The notes beneath the pieces were generated by a model. It had not been told where the DNA came from. It did not search any database and was given only the letters and a program-made list of their open reading frames with translations. A DNA stretch of 64,000 nucleotides, from positions 1 through 64,000 of the forward strand of contig JBAMDO010000135.1 in the NCBI GenBank assembly GCA_037074765.1, written 5' to 3'. The stretch's first letter is position 1, and every line of letters begins with the position of its first letter. Source of the DNA: Mansonella perstans. Lineage: Eukaryota > Nematoda > Chromadorea > Rhabditida > Onchocercidae. Below are positions 33,402-48,300 of this stretch, piece by piece. The position numbers were made by a program, and so were the translations under genes.

Positions 33402-36305
33402 CAACCATATAACACTAACAAAAAAAAAAACTTATATGAAACTTAACTATACATTCTAATATAATGAAAATTTATACGAAACCAAGTATATTTTTTAACA
33501 TGACAGAAATTTAAAATTTTCAACTAATTTCGATTGTATCTGATAACAGCTATTGGTAGTAGCTGAGACAGTTCAGGTAACAATGATCACTGACACAGTG
33601 ATAGTGACAGTGACAGTGTTCTGTCACTGCTTGGCAAGTTACTCTTCTAAGGGCAACAATATGCGTATTGAGAGCGATGAATCCAAATCTCAAGCATTTT
33701 TAAAAGCTCTGTTCAATGCTAATCTATAGCTAATGATTCAATTTTCAATTCCGATATTACGAAAAATAAATAAAACGAGAGAACCTGACAAACATAGAAA
33801 TATATATTTGAAAACTTTTATCAAATTGAAGTTTTGCTGTAAAAGAAATAATAAGTTCTTGTTATGGCATATTCCATAGTTCAAGGACTGAACTTTAAAA
33901 ACAACAAAAGAAACGTTTTTATTGATTTACTGAAAACAGAGGGAGAACAATAAAAAAAAGAACTACTGGAAAAAAATAAAATTGAAAGTAATAAATTGAA
34001 ATATTATACCATTTCTAATTAGCTACCCAACACCAACAATTAAAAATTAATTAAGACAGTACAGAGCAAAAGAAAATTAACAAACGATTCTTAGAAGTTA
34101 AGCATTAAACTTAAAGACAAAAAAAAAAGGAAAATCCAAAAAATCCAGAAAAGACCCAGGATAAAAATCCAGGAAAAAAAAAACAGTGAGCAACAAAATT
34201 CCCAGTGATGTAAAATATCTTTGTCTTTTCCAAATTTCATTGCTTTCAGCCAAATATGTTTTGATGTCAAATAAAATTGCATATCGCAACTTTGTGCTAA
34301 TTTTTTCTTCGCCAAATAGGCACACACTACGAGTGATCTATTTGTGATCAATTAGTTAAACTCATTTCACCCTTTTTTATTAATTACACTTTCCAAATTT
34401 TTACAAATTAATTTGTCCATTTTCTATTTGTGAATGAAAAAAAAATTAGAAAAATTTTTTTCCTCATAACGGCAGTACACATAAATATGATGAATGTGGT
34501 GGAGAGATGAAGAGATAAAGAGCTGCTGAAGAAATACGAAATTAAAGGAAAAGAAAAAACACCAGAAGGAAGCAGAACAACAGAACTTGAAATTATAAAA
34601 TTGAACAAAACAGAAAAATAATTCAAGTAACCTCTGAACTTTGGAACGAAAACAGCAAAAAGAAGACGTGCATACTTCACGCATAGAAAAAAATATGGCT
34701 AAAATGGCTGAAGCATAAAAAGAATTACCGTATCCCATAGAAGAAAATAAACCACAAACCAATGTAAAATGCATAAATAATACAGTAACCATAAAAGTAA
34801 AAAATACACCCAAAGAAAAAATGATAGAATAAATTACTGATTGAATTTCACAATCAAACGAATAATAAGTAAAAACCAGATGAAAGTTATAAACTGAAAA
34901 ATGAAAACGCGAAAAAAAATTTTAAATAATTTGTTTGGAAGACTTTCACTCTTTGCAAAAACACCGCCGAACTCTATGAATATATCGTAATTTTTAATAT
35001 TTTTAAGCCAAAAAAAAAAAAATATCACATAAAGTACGGAGAGTAATTAGACTGATTGATTCATCCTTATCATATATCACTCTAAAATTACTGAATATAC
35101 CGGGATTTCAAATATTTCTGAGCCAAAAAAAAAAAAAATGAAAAATGAAAATATCACATAAAATACGGACAGTACTTAGACTAATTAACTGTGCTCATAC
35201 ATCACTATTAAAATATACAAATAATGAAAGAGAAGCAGTGTTTAATTATTTGAAGTGATTAAATCATCTCTTGGCCAAAGAATGTTTCAATAATATTTTT
35301 TTTTTTTCTTTTCCTTTCCCTATAATATAAAGTAAATAAAAACAGAATGAAGCGCAATATAACTCAAAAAAAAAAAAAAAGAATTAGAAATCAATTTGAA
35401 TGAACAATTTAAATGAATGGTCTATGATCAAGTTGATAAAATTTTTTGATAATTTCAAACTTTCAAGCTAGAATAGATAATTTGTTTTATAGAATAGCCT
35501 TATGTAGTAGCGTGTGTAGTACGTTACATACTTTTACATACACGCTTATTGCATTGGGGTTTTGATTGATAAGAACAGATAAAAAGAACAATATCTGCAG
35601 CAGTAAAGCAAGACAATTGTTTTACTGCAAAATTCATGCAGTAGTAGTTTTACATAATAAGGTATATTTTCAAAGTCATTTTAATTATTAAAATTTGCGC
35701 AGTGTCGGTAAATGAAGTATGAATTTGAACAGCTATCAAGATATCACAGTTAATTTTAGACAAGGAAAAATAAAAATTAAAATCTTTGTTTGATGAGACC
35801 GGCAGGGCAAATTTATAAATAGAAAAAGTAAAAATGGGATAGAGCATAATAAAAGGTTGGGAAATGAGAAATGATGAAAATAACAAGATGTCTGACATTT
35901 CCGTACATGAAGAAGGATGCATATGTAATTTAATGTGACTTTGAAAATACTACTTAGCATAATTACCCTTTAAGCGCAATTAATTACTCTTTAATCATTT
36001 GCTCTTTAAATGAAAGAGAGAGATAATATATAGCTCTCATGAAATGTTAACAAATCATCTCCCTTAGCAACTATTTTGCTTAAAATACTACAATGAATTT
36101 TCAAAAAATGCCGAATAATTCCAAATTTTTCGTGAGGTTTTGCTTTTCATCTGTTACAGTAATAAAAACTACAGTAACAAAAAAATTACTATGATAACCC
36201 AAAAAAATATGCAATTAAAACAAAAAAACACATAAAGAATATTAAACATGACTCAAACCTAAACAAAAGTCTCTCAGTAAGAATCATTGCTAACAGCATT
36301 CATGT
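33402..36305. other. Intergenic, no gene recognised
   Basis: About 2.9 kb of AT-rich DNA with several A-runs lies between the 5' end of the SECp43-like gene and the 3' end of SEC16. Several minus-strand frames up to 129 codons exist at 34091-34813, but they are Phe/Ser/Leu-rich translations of A-rich DNA without recognisable domains. A short perfect hairpin (AGTGACAG-TGTT-CTGTCACT) lies near 33611-33630. Confidence 0.6.
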
Positions 36306-39300
36306 TTACTGATTCGATGGCATTTGTTCAGCAGTTCCAGCCTCCTTCGGTAATGAATCAGTCTGAACACTGAACGGACTTTCTGTTGATGTTTCATTCT
36401 CATCTGGAATGAGGCATTTGATAATTCATTTCTAGAAAGCCAGGTCTCAATATGCCCATCTATCACAAGCCAAAAAATTTCAATCACTTAGCAAATTTCA
36501 ATCACTTAGCGGAATATGTATTCATGAAATTATCTTGAAAAACTTTACCAGGCATTGAGGGTATGAAGCCAAAAGTGGCAGCAGCAGGAGCTACTGGTGG
36601 TAAAAGAGGCGCAGAATGAATTGCTGGCTTCGAAGATGACGTTTCGATAAGGGGATTGAAATACCTTGAACCTGAAAATGGCTTGAGGGTTTAAGTAAAA
36701 AAACCAATCAATTAAGATCATTAAGATCATAGTGAGGGGCAAAAAGCAAATGAAACTGATTACTTCTGCAGTATATTGCAAAGGCGAGGAAACGACTAAA
36801 TGTTTGTTGCAAAAATGCATATGATTTGTCCGATGTACAATGGGAAATATGATAAGTAAATGTTCATCAGAAAGAAATCATTTCGATTTACTTGATATTA
36901 ACAACGACAAGTAAAATCCTGTTCTACTTCATCACAGAAAAACTTACCACCACTTAACCGAGCAGCACTTAACCCACCAACTTTACCATGTATTGACCCG
37001 TTTAGCTTTTCCGAAGATGGTGCAACCGATGGCGGCAGCTCGTTGACAGATTGTTCCTCAATTCCTTCACCAACATACCTATTGAGTTTCGGATCCCATA
37101 CAATCTGTAATTTCAAAAGATCCTAAAGATAATAAACGAGTAGTAAAAAAACTGAAGACCACTGTTGAACATTTAATTATAATTTTATGAAAGATACTGA
37201 AACATTTTCTAAATAACAATACCGATGGGTGCTTATCGTCGGGAAGGATCATTTCATTGCCTGATGGGATTGCTTTTGCAATTGTTGCTTTTAATTTGGA
37301 AAACAGTCCTGCATTCTGACGATGATCGCTCACAATTTTTCCCTCATTATGTGTCTAAAATGGTGTGTTAAATCATTATTGGAAAAGTGGAAGTCCATTG
37401 CACTCATCGAAAAAAATTTAAAAAAGAAAATCCGCCAACCTTTTCATTCTTTCCAATCATATTTGATTGTTGCTGGGATGAAAACGGATGTTCTGCAAAA
37501 AAAAGGTAAAAAATATAAAAGCCAGTAGCTCAAGTAGCTCAAATGAGCGACGATAGAAGGATAAAATATTTATTTCAAACACAATGATACAAAAATATAG
37601 GTTTCATTTTGCACCTGAACTTTGAATTACTGATGGTATGTTGCCGGACTGCATTGTTCCTTGAATCTGGCTTCCTGTTCCAATAGTTGGCATTCCATTT
37701 AAAACTTTGTCTTTCTAAATAAGACTTGTAATTTCAGTTGTAATCAACAAAAACGAAAGAAAGGAAAGACCGATACAATTTACCAAACGATCAATATTTC
37801 GATGAGGACTGTTTTCATGACTATTTGTTGAAGTGCTATTGCTATCTGTCACACATTCTGCTGCCATTACGCTATCTGTTCCTTTTGTTTCATAAGTACC
37901 ATTATCATAATAACTTTGCACTGCTTCATATGAAATTTGTTCATTTGCTTGTGGTAGCGAAGGCGAAATAACTGTTGTATGAGTTGTAATGCTACTTTCA
38001 ACATAATCTTTCATGCTAGCAGAGAAAACTGGAAGTCCCGAGTACTGAAAATGACAGGTTTACACTATCATCAGCAATGATAAGAATGTCCTCAATCAAT
38101 AAAAATAATTTAATTTAATTGAATTTCAATTTAATCCAATTTAATATTCAACATAATTTAATTTAGACCTAAAATAGAAAATATTTGATATTCGCTCGTC
38201 CTTTATTCTACTTTCATCAAGAAAGATCACCAAGAAAGAAATCATCAAAATTATGATTTAAGCGGAAAGCTTAAAACACTTCACACAAGTAGATTCAAAC
38301 TTATACCTGAGAAGGATTTACCGATGCGTTCGTATTGCTATTTGCTGCAACTCTTTCCCGCAATTGCCCTGGTTGCATACGATATTCTGAGAGGTAAGTA
38401 GCATGCACTGTTTGCAAATCTAACTAACAAGTGAACTACAGCAAAAATTTATGAGCAGCTTTATTTTCAACTCCTTTCTTTTCTTTAAAAAAACAGGAAA
38501 GAGTATATTCATATTAAGTAGATAATAGTTAATTGAGGAAATAAAGCACTGAACGAGTTTGTAGCTGTAGAAGACAAAAGACAGTCCTAGTGTCAATCAC
38601 ACTTAAAATATAAAACCAGCATACTATATCTTTTCTGACCAAATTCGTTTCCTCTCTAATACTCTGAAATCGAACCGTTATTTTCAGGTTTTCGATTTTC
38701 TGTTTCTTGCCGCTTAATGGTAACTGTTGAGATGGTGGTGGTGGTTGCATCCTGTCCAAGACACCATTCGACTTTCTCACAACCTAATACTGTCGCGCTG
38801 CAGTGAACATCAAAAAACAATTTCTTTGGGATAAAACATAATTTGAGTTCTCAAAATAAATAAATTCCTAAAAATAAATAAATATGAGCAAAAGTTATCA
38901 GTCAAAAATTTACCTGGCGAAGTCATTTATTTGAATATCATTGTTTTCAGCAAAATTCCCTTCCGCTTTCATCTAAAAAAATTAATTTCGATTTTCTATA
39001 TAAATAAATGTACAGGAATCCAATTATAAGTTTAGCTTTTCGAATTTAATCATTAATTGTTCACAAGAGCAAAAGAATTACTTGTGATGGTGCTTTTGGT
39101 ACCATAACCAGATCAACGCCCTCGATATCATGATCGATAATTGCTGTAGCATCATTTTCTACTACTTCATTTTCCTCAAACACTATTTGCCGCTTATCTA
39201 TGAAAGATCGCAAAGTTGGAATCCAGGCAGTATTATTTGCATCTGCGCATGCCACAAATTTCAAACTAAAAATATTACCATAATATGACAGCATTTATTA

Positions 39301-42300
39301 GCATTTCTTCGTTTACTCCAATTATTATATTCGCAACATCCCGAAATTGACTCATGTTTAAAATTCCTCAAAATATAAAAAATTCAGTGCTTCCACAAAA
39401 AACTTAACTTATGCCATTTTATTTTCATCGTCTTTATGTGTTTTGACAGGAATTGCACTTGAAGTTTAGAGATAAAATAAAAAGAGAAGGCAAACGAAAA
39501 ATGCTCAATGTAATGTTCACCGTTCAGCAAGTTCATAAAGTCGTTCAAGCTGTTCCATATCGATTTCATGACATCTATCCCAAATTTCCTTCACTATTTC
39601 AACGCAGTACCGAAAAGCATCTACTGCAGAATTTCCAAATTCCGAAACCATTTCTGCATAATCCAGACGATGCAACTGATATGCAAGTGATGATGAGTTG
39701 GAATTTCCGGTAATCCCATTATTGGCCAATTTTATAGAATATTGAAAAATCTCCGTAGCATGTAAATCTATTATCGAAAAGCTGAAAATTTATATAACTT
39801 AGAAGAACAAAAGAAATAGTAATGCCTCAGTGTATTCTTATATTTCAAGGAGAAGGATAATGATGATATGCCATAGAGACTGATGCAACTTACATCCTCA
39901 GATAATTTTTCCAAGATAAAACGACAATAGCATTTTAATTACCCTTTCGAAAATCTGAAATTCATTTCTTCGTCTGGCAAAGTTGCATGAATAAGCGTTA
40001 TATGTTGACGAACATCCGCATTCATATCTTCGCTGAAAACTTTCCTTAGCAATTATAAATTCTAACAACAGCGAAATGAAAAAATGCAATATTTCGGAAA
40101 AAAAAGCAATATACCTCATAGGTACCGGCTGGAATGGATCATAACTGGACATCAAAAGGCTAACTGCCAGGAAACAAAAATCAGCCGCAGCATGCAATCC
40201 ACGACGAGCAAGCACGCAGCCAAGTTGGTATACTGTTCCAAGAGCTTCGGCAGTATTTAAATTGGCTAGCACAATAGCTGCATGTGAGCGCCAACTGCTC
40301 GTTTCATCCCTTGGTGGACTTGTCTAAAAGAACATTTCTTATCATATTTCACAGTTTGATGATGTTTAATCCATTCATTCATTTTTAATTTAGAATATAA
40401 ATATGTAGTAACTATGACATACTTCACTGAATCATCCAATAATTTCAGATGAACGGAATTTGGAAATATTAAATAAATAACCAGCGACAAATGAATGACA
40501 GAGACAAAGCTCACCAAAACCGGAGCAGGTTGCCCATTTGCAACTGAGAAAAGAGTCATTACAGGATTCAATTCTGATCGGTGCGACAAAAAGGCCATTT
40601 CGACTTTTTCAAGTTCTTGTGGTTCATTAGCGCACATACGACGTGCCAGAATCATTGCATCCGAATACAGGCCGTCCTTAATCGCATTTTCAAGAGCTTC
40701 CTGCAAAAAGAAATGGAATTTTTCTTATTAAAAACTTGTAATGAAAGATGGCAATATTTTCGTAATCATCCATTCATATCAATATCCATAATAACCACAT
40801 AGTATGAATATGGTAAGAATCTCTCTTCAAATGTAGCACAATGCTTGCATTACGCTCTACCAAAACAAAAGAAAATATGAACGTTGTGAATTTCTAAAAA
40901 TCTAGAAAACTCGAATACTAACAAAAATCCAAACTTCTTTGGATTTCTGAAAGCTAATTTTCATATTGTAAGTAATGTATGAAGCTTACTTTAATATGGC
41001 CACCAAGTAGAAGCTGAGTAAAACGATTATATGCCTTGCAATCCACAGACCCTTCATTAAAATTTTCGGGAAAAAGCAATCTTGACTTTTCTTTGCCATA
41101 TCGCTGCTGCTCCGATACATCATACGTTGCCATTAGTAATCGTGACAAATCCGGACCCGTTACTCGCTAAATCACCATCAGAATAAATTTCGGTATTTGA
41201 ATTGAAAAATGAAAGTTATGCATTAAAAAATTATTTAAGATTTTAATTCAAACCCCTTGTTGCTGTACAAGAATTTCCAGAAGCTGCCATATTAAAAGAC
41301 AGTCACTTTCCAAGCTATCTGATGGATTTGAAAGATAGGCTTCCGACTTCAGTATAAGTTCAATTTGACGTTGCACATAAAGATGTACAGAATGAGTTGG
41401 AGTGACTCCGACAATAAGAGGACCTCAAAAATCATGAAGCAAATGTTTGCATGACATTACTGATATTATACCGACAAAGTTCTTTAAAGTTCCAAGTAGA
41501 AATGATAATATAACTTTATAATAGAGACAGTTTTGCAAGGACTTTTGCAAAAAATGCTTATGATAATTTTTTCTTCAATTGATTCGATTAGAGAAAATAC
41601 CTTTAACATAAAATATCAATATATACCTCGGAATGATTCAATGGCATTCGAAATACGCAGCAGTTTATGATTACCAAACAGACTCTTCAGATCTCGTATT
41701 TCTAATACATTTTCCGAATTTTGAACATTTAGCATGACTGTTTTTCCACCGACACCAAATGTTAGAAACGAGTGCGGAACGCGGAATTTCACTGGTTCTG
41801 AAAAAATTTCACTGCCGTCATCCATCAACATAAACAGAAAATAAAGAGACAAGTTACATAATTAGTTATGCTTAAACTAAATTTTTGACAAGTCAACCTT
41901 TAGCCACGGAATCGATGCTCAGTTGATCGCTGTCATCGGCATCGCATCGGCTTCCTCGTTCACTTTGTCTGAAAAATTGAAGATAAATAGATGCGGTAAA
42001 ATAGCTCTCATCCATGCCATGCGCATAATTAATGCAATGCATGAGCTAAAAATGAAATGAAATGGACCGGCAACCTTTTTCTCGATCAATTAGGAGTTTT
42101 AATAACAGCATGTGGAGAAGAACAGCTTGTATACTGTATTTTATAGTCAAGAAAGAAAAATCCAAAATAATCAATGACTTATGCATGCGCAAACTTTAAG
42201 CTAAAAGATGAAATAGCGCAAAAAAATTCTAACAACTACCTTTTAGCACCATAATTTAAGCAAGTCAAATGTCACACAGAGTCACATCATCAGCAAAGCA

Positions 42301-45300
42301 TAGCTATTTTGCAGATTTTTTTCATATATATACATCTACATCGCTGGCACTATACGAACTATGCAAAAAGAACTTTTAATTTTATAACATTTTGTTTCAC
42401 ATAAAAGGTATTATTTTTGACTTTCAAATTAGCATAAATATGAGTAAATGATGTCTAGTATGCTAATTACCACGGTGTGCAAACGTGCAAACTACTGGAA
42501 GATTTAAGGACGAGAAAAAAAAGAAAGTACATGAAGTAACCTGCTATCAATTGTTTCATGCTCATCGCTGAACAATTGTTTCTGGGACAATTCATAGGCC
42601 TTCAATTGATTTATCGAACGTTTAGCTATATATTCTTCTTGGGTATGTTTACAGATCTGAAACATTTTCCAAAACATCATTGAAAACAGAAAAAAATAAT
42701 AAAACCCTTTTCGACAGTAAGCTAGCTTACCTTCCAAAGTGCAACTTCAGCTGAATCCCCTTCACACATGTAGTTGAAATATTCGCGGTTGAATTTTTTA
42801 TGAAAAAGATCCACCGGAAGATAATGATGACGATAGAGGACACAGTAAAACAAATAAGCCGCTTTTTCAATCGCAGGTAGTTGGAAGTATTCTGGAGGAG
42901 GTGGTAATTTGCGCATTATATACTCCACGCGCTCCTTAAATAAACATATTTTAGATTGTGTTTCTCGCTGAATGGGAATAATTTAATATTATAAATATAT
43001 TTTCTAAATTTCTTGCCCGGTCATTTCACTGAATTATGAAAACACTAACTTGCGGTAACTGTATCACACCAAAATAATAAAACTCATTCGGAGCTGTGAA
43101 AGACATTGCATTGTAACGCGTTGTAGGAGCACGCCATGCCTATGGAAATTCAAAAGTTAGCAAAAATGTCTACAAATGACTATTTAGAGATGAATTTAAA
43201 CATTTTCTTGATACAACACTGGGTATCCATATTTTATATGCATCATAACGAATATGAAAAAAATCTGAAAGAAACAAAAAGTGATTAGCAATGATTAGGA
43301 AGTAAATGCGAATAATACTTGAACTTTACCATTTTCTGTTCATTATTATGGATTCGTGCTACTTCACTGTCACTTCCACTACTTTCTTCTCCACTCTCGA
43401 ATGAATGCTCCTCTTCATCATTTCTGTGCGAGTCCTGAGCGAATTCATTCAATTGTTGATATCTACAAAAGTACTGATACTCACTTTAGGTTGAATAATT
43501 ATAAATTCTATGAAAAAAGTACCAATAACTCCACCTAGAATCACAGCATTCAATGTAGAAACAAAATTTCAAATATGAATGCTCTAATCTAGACAGCACA
43601 AATAATACATGAATTCTAAAGTTTCTTTTTTTTTTCCAGACATGAATCCTAAAAGCCTGGCTTAACAAAAATTACTCTGGAACTAGAATTTAATACTGAA
43701 ATACATTAAACAGAAATGTACATCTGGCAGTTCTGTTCTCTTGAATCGTATACAGTCTGCTATGTATTGCTACATCAGAGTCGCTTGAACTGAAGTTCAC
43801 GTGATCAAGGCATAGAATTTTTCTTATAGAAATACTGATTTTGAAGAAAGAAGAAGCAAAGTAAAACAAAAACAGAAATTGTCAAGGCAATATAGTCTGA
43901 TCAATTTGCGTTAATTGGATGATACAACGATCATATTGCATGTTACGTTAGTGCAGATGTAAAAAAAAGAAAATAAAAAACGACTGAAATTAATGATCAT
44001 GCTCAACTCTCGAGTAAAAAAATTTACAAGAATGGGAAAAAAGTGTACTTCGAATATGAGTCATCAAATGAAGATCGGGGTCGACATGTTGGAATGTTAA
44101 CGTCGCTATACATCATTGCTGATTCATGAGCTACACGTCGTCCAACATGAGGTCCCAGAGATTGTCTGCCGCTTGGATACCTAACATAGTATTATGGATT
44201 TAATGATACATGCAAGAATCATACAAACCTTGGAACTTTCAACACCACGATTTACTTTTGGCCAACAGCCTTTTAACGCATTAATTCAATGCAATCTAAA
44301 ATTTCGTTCTTTCAAAATAATCGAAATTCAGCAACTTACTCCTGTGTATGGTGACCGGTGGAGAAATGAAAGCCATATTTATGCTGCACCATATGTCTGT
44401 ATTTAGCAAGAGCGGGGCCTTTATACGGACCTATTTCATCCATCTCTGATTTAGTATCACGCAAAAAATAATCCTTTACACGAGTACGAGCATGTCGATT
44501 TCTTCAAAAATAGTAAACGATAACGCTCCTGCTTTATCATAATACTGTCAGGCTTACAATTACATTATTATTTTTATGGAAATAAAATAGTTTATAAGTA
44601 AAATCTTACCGGCGAAGTGAATTGATAAAGTCCTCCCCGTAATAAACATCATTTTTTGCAGAGCTATCTTCAGAACTCATACGATCGGGAAGCGTATATG
44701 AATGATTCACTAAAAAACAATGAAGCTTTAGGAAAACAAATTTTACTGGGCTATTATCATTCACTATAAAACAATAGAACTTTAGAAAAAAAAATTTTGC
44801 TGGGCTAGTGTCCCAAACAAACACGGTGATACAAATTATAATTACTTTTGGAAGAAGTTCGAGAATCTGACATTGGTTCAATATCCTTCGGACTCAAAGT
44901 AACGTTGGAATCGAGAACTATCACTGAATTCCTTTGTCTTCTGTTCGACATCCTGAAATGCTGTTAATAATACAACTAACTACTAATATAATCGACGATG
45001 GATCTAACCACGGCACTTTGTAGAATGCTAATGCGACCATCTGTGATAACACTAAACTTGAAAGGTGAATTGATAAAGCCCTTCCGTAATAAACATTTCT
45101 GATGTTTAAAGCACTACGGTATGTAGATTTCTGGCTTCTGGTGACGAGAGATCTGAACCATATATATATAAAGTGTTCGTAGAATAGATTATCTTTCAAG
45201 AAAAAAAAAGGTTTAAAATTCGCTATATCACTCACGACCTATGAGAATTTCCATCGGTTTCTAATAATAAGGCTTTCTGCATCGGACGCCAATCTAAATG

Positions 45301-48300
45301 ATGACTTTCCATTCTTAAACGATCCAACCGCTTGATCACTTCTGGATATCTTAAATTGAAAGATAGACAGCGGTGTGAATAATGAGCGGATAGTTTTATG
45401 TTATTCAGATGATGGATGGAAAAAAAGACAAACTGCTGGCGAATAATGCGATATCGGTCTCGAACATTTTTTGAATCCCTATGCTTTTCACTAGGTCTGC
45501 TAAGAGAATCTTCAGGCGCAGTTGAATCCGCGGATCGTTCTGCTAGTGTTGATATCGTAGTGTTGTTCTCTTTATCAACCTGAAAGCAAAATAAAAATAT
45601 GGAAAATAAACTGCTATATCTGAATAAAAAATTACTAACTTATCATTCCAGTAAGAGTTACAAGATGTCCAGATTCTATTTTGCCCTTTCATCCAAACAT
45701 TATGCATTAATCAAAAAAAAAAATGATATTCACAAACTAACCTTCTAGTTCATAATCTAACTTAGCCATCAGAAAAGTAATTTGGAACAAAGCGTTGATT
45801 CTTAGAGTGATTACTATAGATTTAGTGGTAAAAAGATATTCTCACTCAAAAATTTAGAACTTATGGAAGTAGTGCACCTTTAAAATTTGCCTCAACTCTT
45901 TCTGTTCTCGTGTCTCTAGAACGTCATCAGCTGGAAGGAAACTGCCATCCACATCAGTCGCTTTTCTCAACTGAGAAGCATTGTTCATAACTTACAACAA
46001 ACCCTACTCTTATCACACCTTTTTGTCATATGCAATTTTTGTGCCCGTATAATACATGTCTGCTTTGACAAGCAAGTACATAGTTTTCGTACCGATTCTT
46101 GTTCCTTGACTGATAACACAGTAGCAACCAGCTGATGAGAATTGGCTTCCGAGGATACGAAGTTACATACAGTCTGTGTTCCCTCAACTGCAGCAGCATT
46201 TTGTTCCTCAGCTGTCTCTTCAATCAGGGGTGATGGAATACTACAAGCAATACTTGTGACAGCTGCGAATGGAGGTATATGTTGGTTAGAAATGACCGGC
46301 TGTAATGTTGGAACATGATTGACTGAGAATCCTGAAATCATTCCAAATTCAAAACTGAAAATAGAAATTAGTTGAAAAACATTCAGTGAGCAGATGGCGT
46401 GTTTGAAGCAGCCCATGAATGCACTAGAAAAACCAACATACAGCATCAACTCGTAATCCTAAAGTCCGGTTAGGTTAACGACTAATAAGACCTTCATAAA
46501 TAAGATAGCAGCAACTGAAAACAACTGATATAAAGTAACCTGAAGAATCGTGGTTAGAAATAGAGCCGACGAAGGCGATATTTGAAGAAGGAACAGCTTC
46601 TAGGAGTGTTTGGTAATTAGAAGACAATGAAGTCTCTGTCGCGGTAGCTGCGGATGTTACTATCATAGAATTGGCCTGAACCAATGCGACCATCGGCACG
46701 CCGCTTTCATCCTGAAAACAATTCAGTCAAAGTGATCCACTTTACCCGATTTCATTTCCGTAATTACTTGTTTTAGCGCTTCTGTAGAAACATAAAACCT
46801 ATAGTTTATCTCAATTATTACCTGCATCTTATCTCCCGGTAGTAACGTATTTGTCGCCACATTACCTGAAATATTTGTCTCTGCATCCAATGACTGTTTT
46901 TTACATTAATATATTTTATGCAACAATTTATTAAAAAGCAACAAAAAATGTTTTGCAAATTCGTAAAACTTCTGATTTGTTGCAGTTATGAAGGAACAGA
47001 AAGAAAGTAAGCTACCAAATTTAGCAATCCAGAAGCAATCTTTTTCCTTACTACTATTTAATATGTGCAAAATAATACACAAACTCTGGAAAACAATTCA
47101 AGATGCTGTTGTTCCTATTTTGCATTTATGCAATAGTATTCTTTGTGCAACTTAGAGTTATCAATAATGTAGCGAATTTGATATTTAACACCATTTCCTG
47201 GTAAAAACTAATATCTCTCAAGATATAATAATATGTCAATATGCCAAATTTATACCTTTCACATAATCACTAGAAACCGGTTCTTCTTTAGCATACTGAT
47301 CATTATATTTTCCATCAATTATTTCCTTATCCTGCAAAATCTTTTTATTCGAAAAATTTAATATTCAGCAGTACTTTTGCAAACTGCAAACTTCGAAGCC
47401 AAAGACGATGTACTGCTGATCTATTTCATCTACTGGTATTTTTACGTCTCAACTTGGACAGATCAATAATTACGGTTAAGCTATTGATATGAAATGACGT
47501 ACTTCATCGAGGCAAATCAAAATGGATAAAAGGATTTTTCAACTAATCGAAGTTTTTCATCCAATCGTTTATTTCGATTGCAACTATTAATGCTAAAAAA
47601 CCAAACTAGAAATCTGAGGCAACAACATACTTCTGCATTACGACCAGAAATGCTACGCTGAGAGTCGCAAATCGATTGATGAACACCAACTGAATATAGT
47701 ACTTGCTCATTTTCCTCTTTATGAACAAACACCGCTTTTTCCTAAATATCAAAAAATTTTCAAAGAGAAATAACGTATAATTTTTTACTCATGCTATTTT
47801 ATTTTTTTACTCATAACAACTCAAATTTATTGAAACAACTTTGCAACCACGATTCTAAACTACATTTAACCATTTGCTGTAATGGTTGAATCTGTTTAAT
47901 CAATCTATTCTCTTATTAGAAAGAATATTTGCCTCAGGAATTCGTTTCGGTTGATGCTGCGAGAGAAACATGCTAGGCTTATTAGGCGTTATTGATGTCT
48001 GCCAACTTTTTGTGCCATCACTGTTACCGGAAGATGCTCGAAAACCTTCAAATGCTGCCGCGCAATATAAATCTGTTCCAGCTGGCTAAAAAAATACAAC
48101 CGTAAATAAGAATATTTTTCATATTTCTTAACTTTTTTATGCCATCATCATTCTATTCCAGCATAATTTCTGGAATTTTTTCTTTTACGACTAGCTAATT
48201 TGAAAACACAAAGCAAAATGCCTAATTCATCTTTGGATTAAATCATTTAATATGCTGCAAAAGCATACTAGGCTTATTAAGCTAGTTATGAGACTATCTA

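Noticed and set aside
34091..34813. Cluster of minus-strand frames up to 129 codons
   Set aside because: They are Phe/Leu/Ser-rich translations of A-rich DNA, overlap one another in different frames, and show no domain, signal or splice structure.
38663..38783. SEC16 exon in the Pro/Gln-rich frame (VVRKSNGVLDRM..)
   Set aside because: Its phase does not match the preceding exon, which ends in phase 2. The alternative exon 38676-38797 in another frame joins on both sides, though RNA data are needed to be sure.
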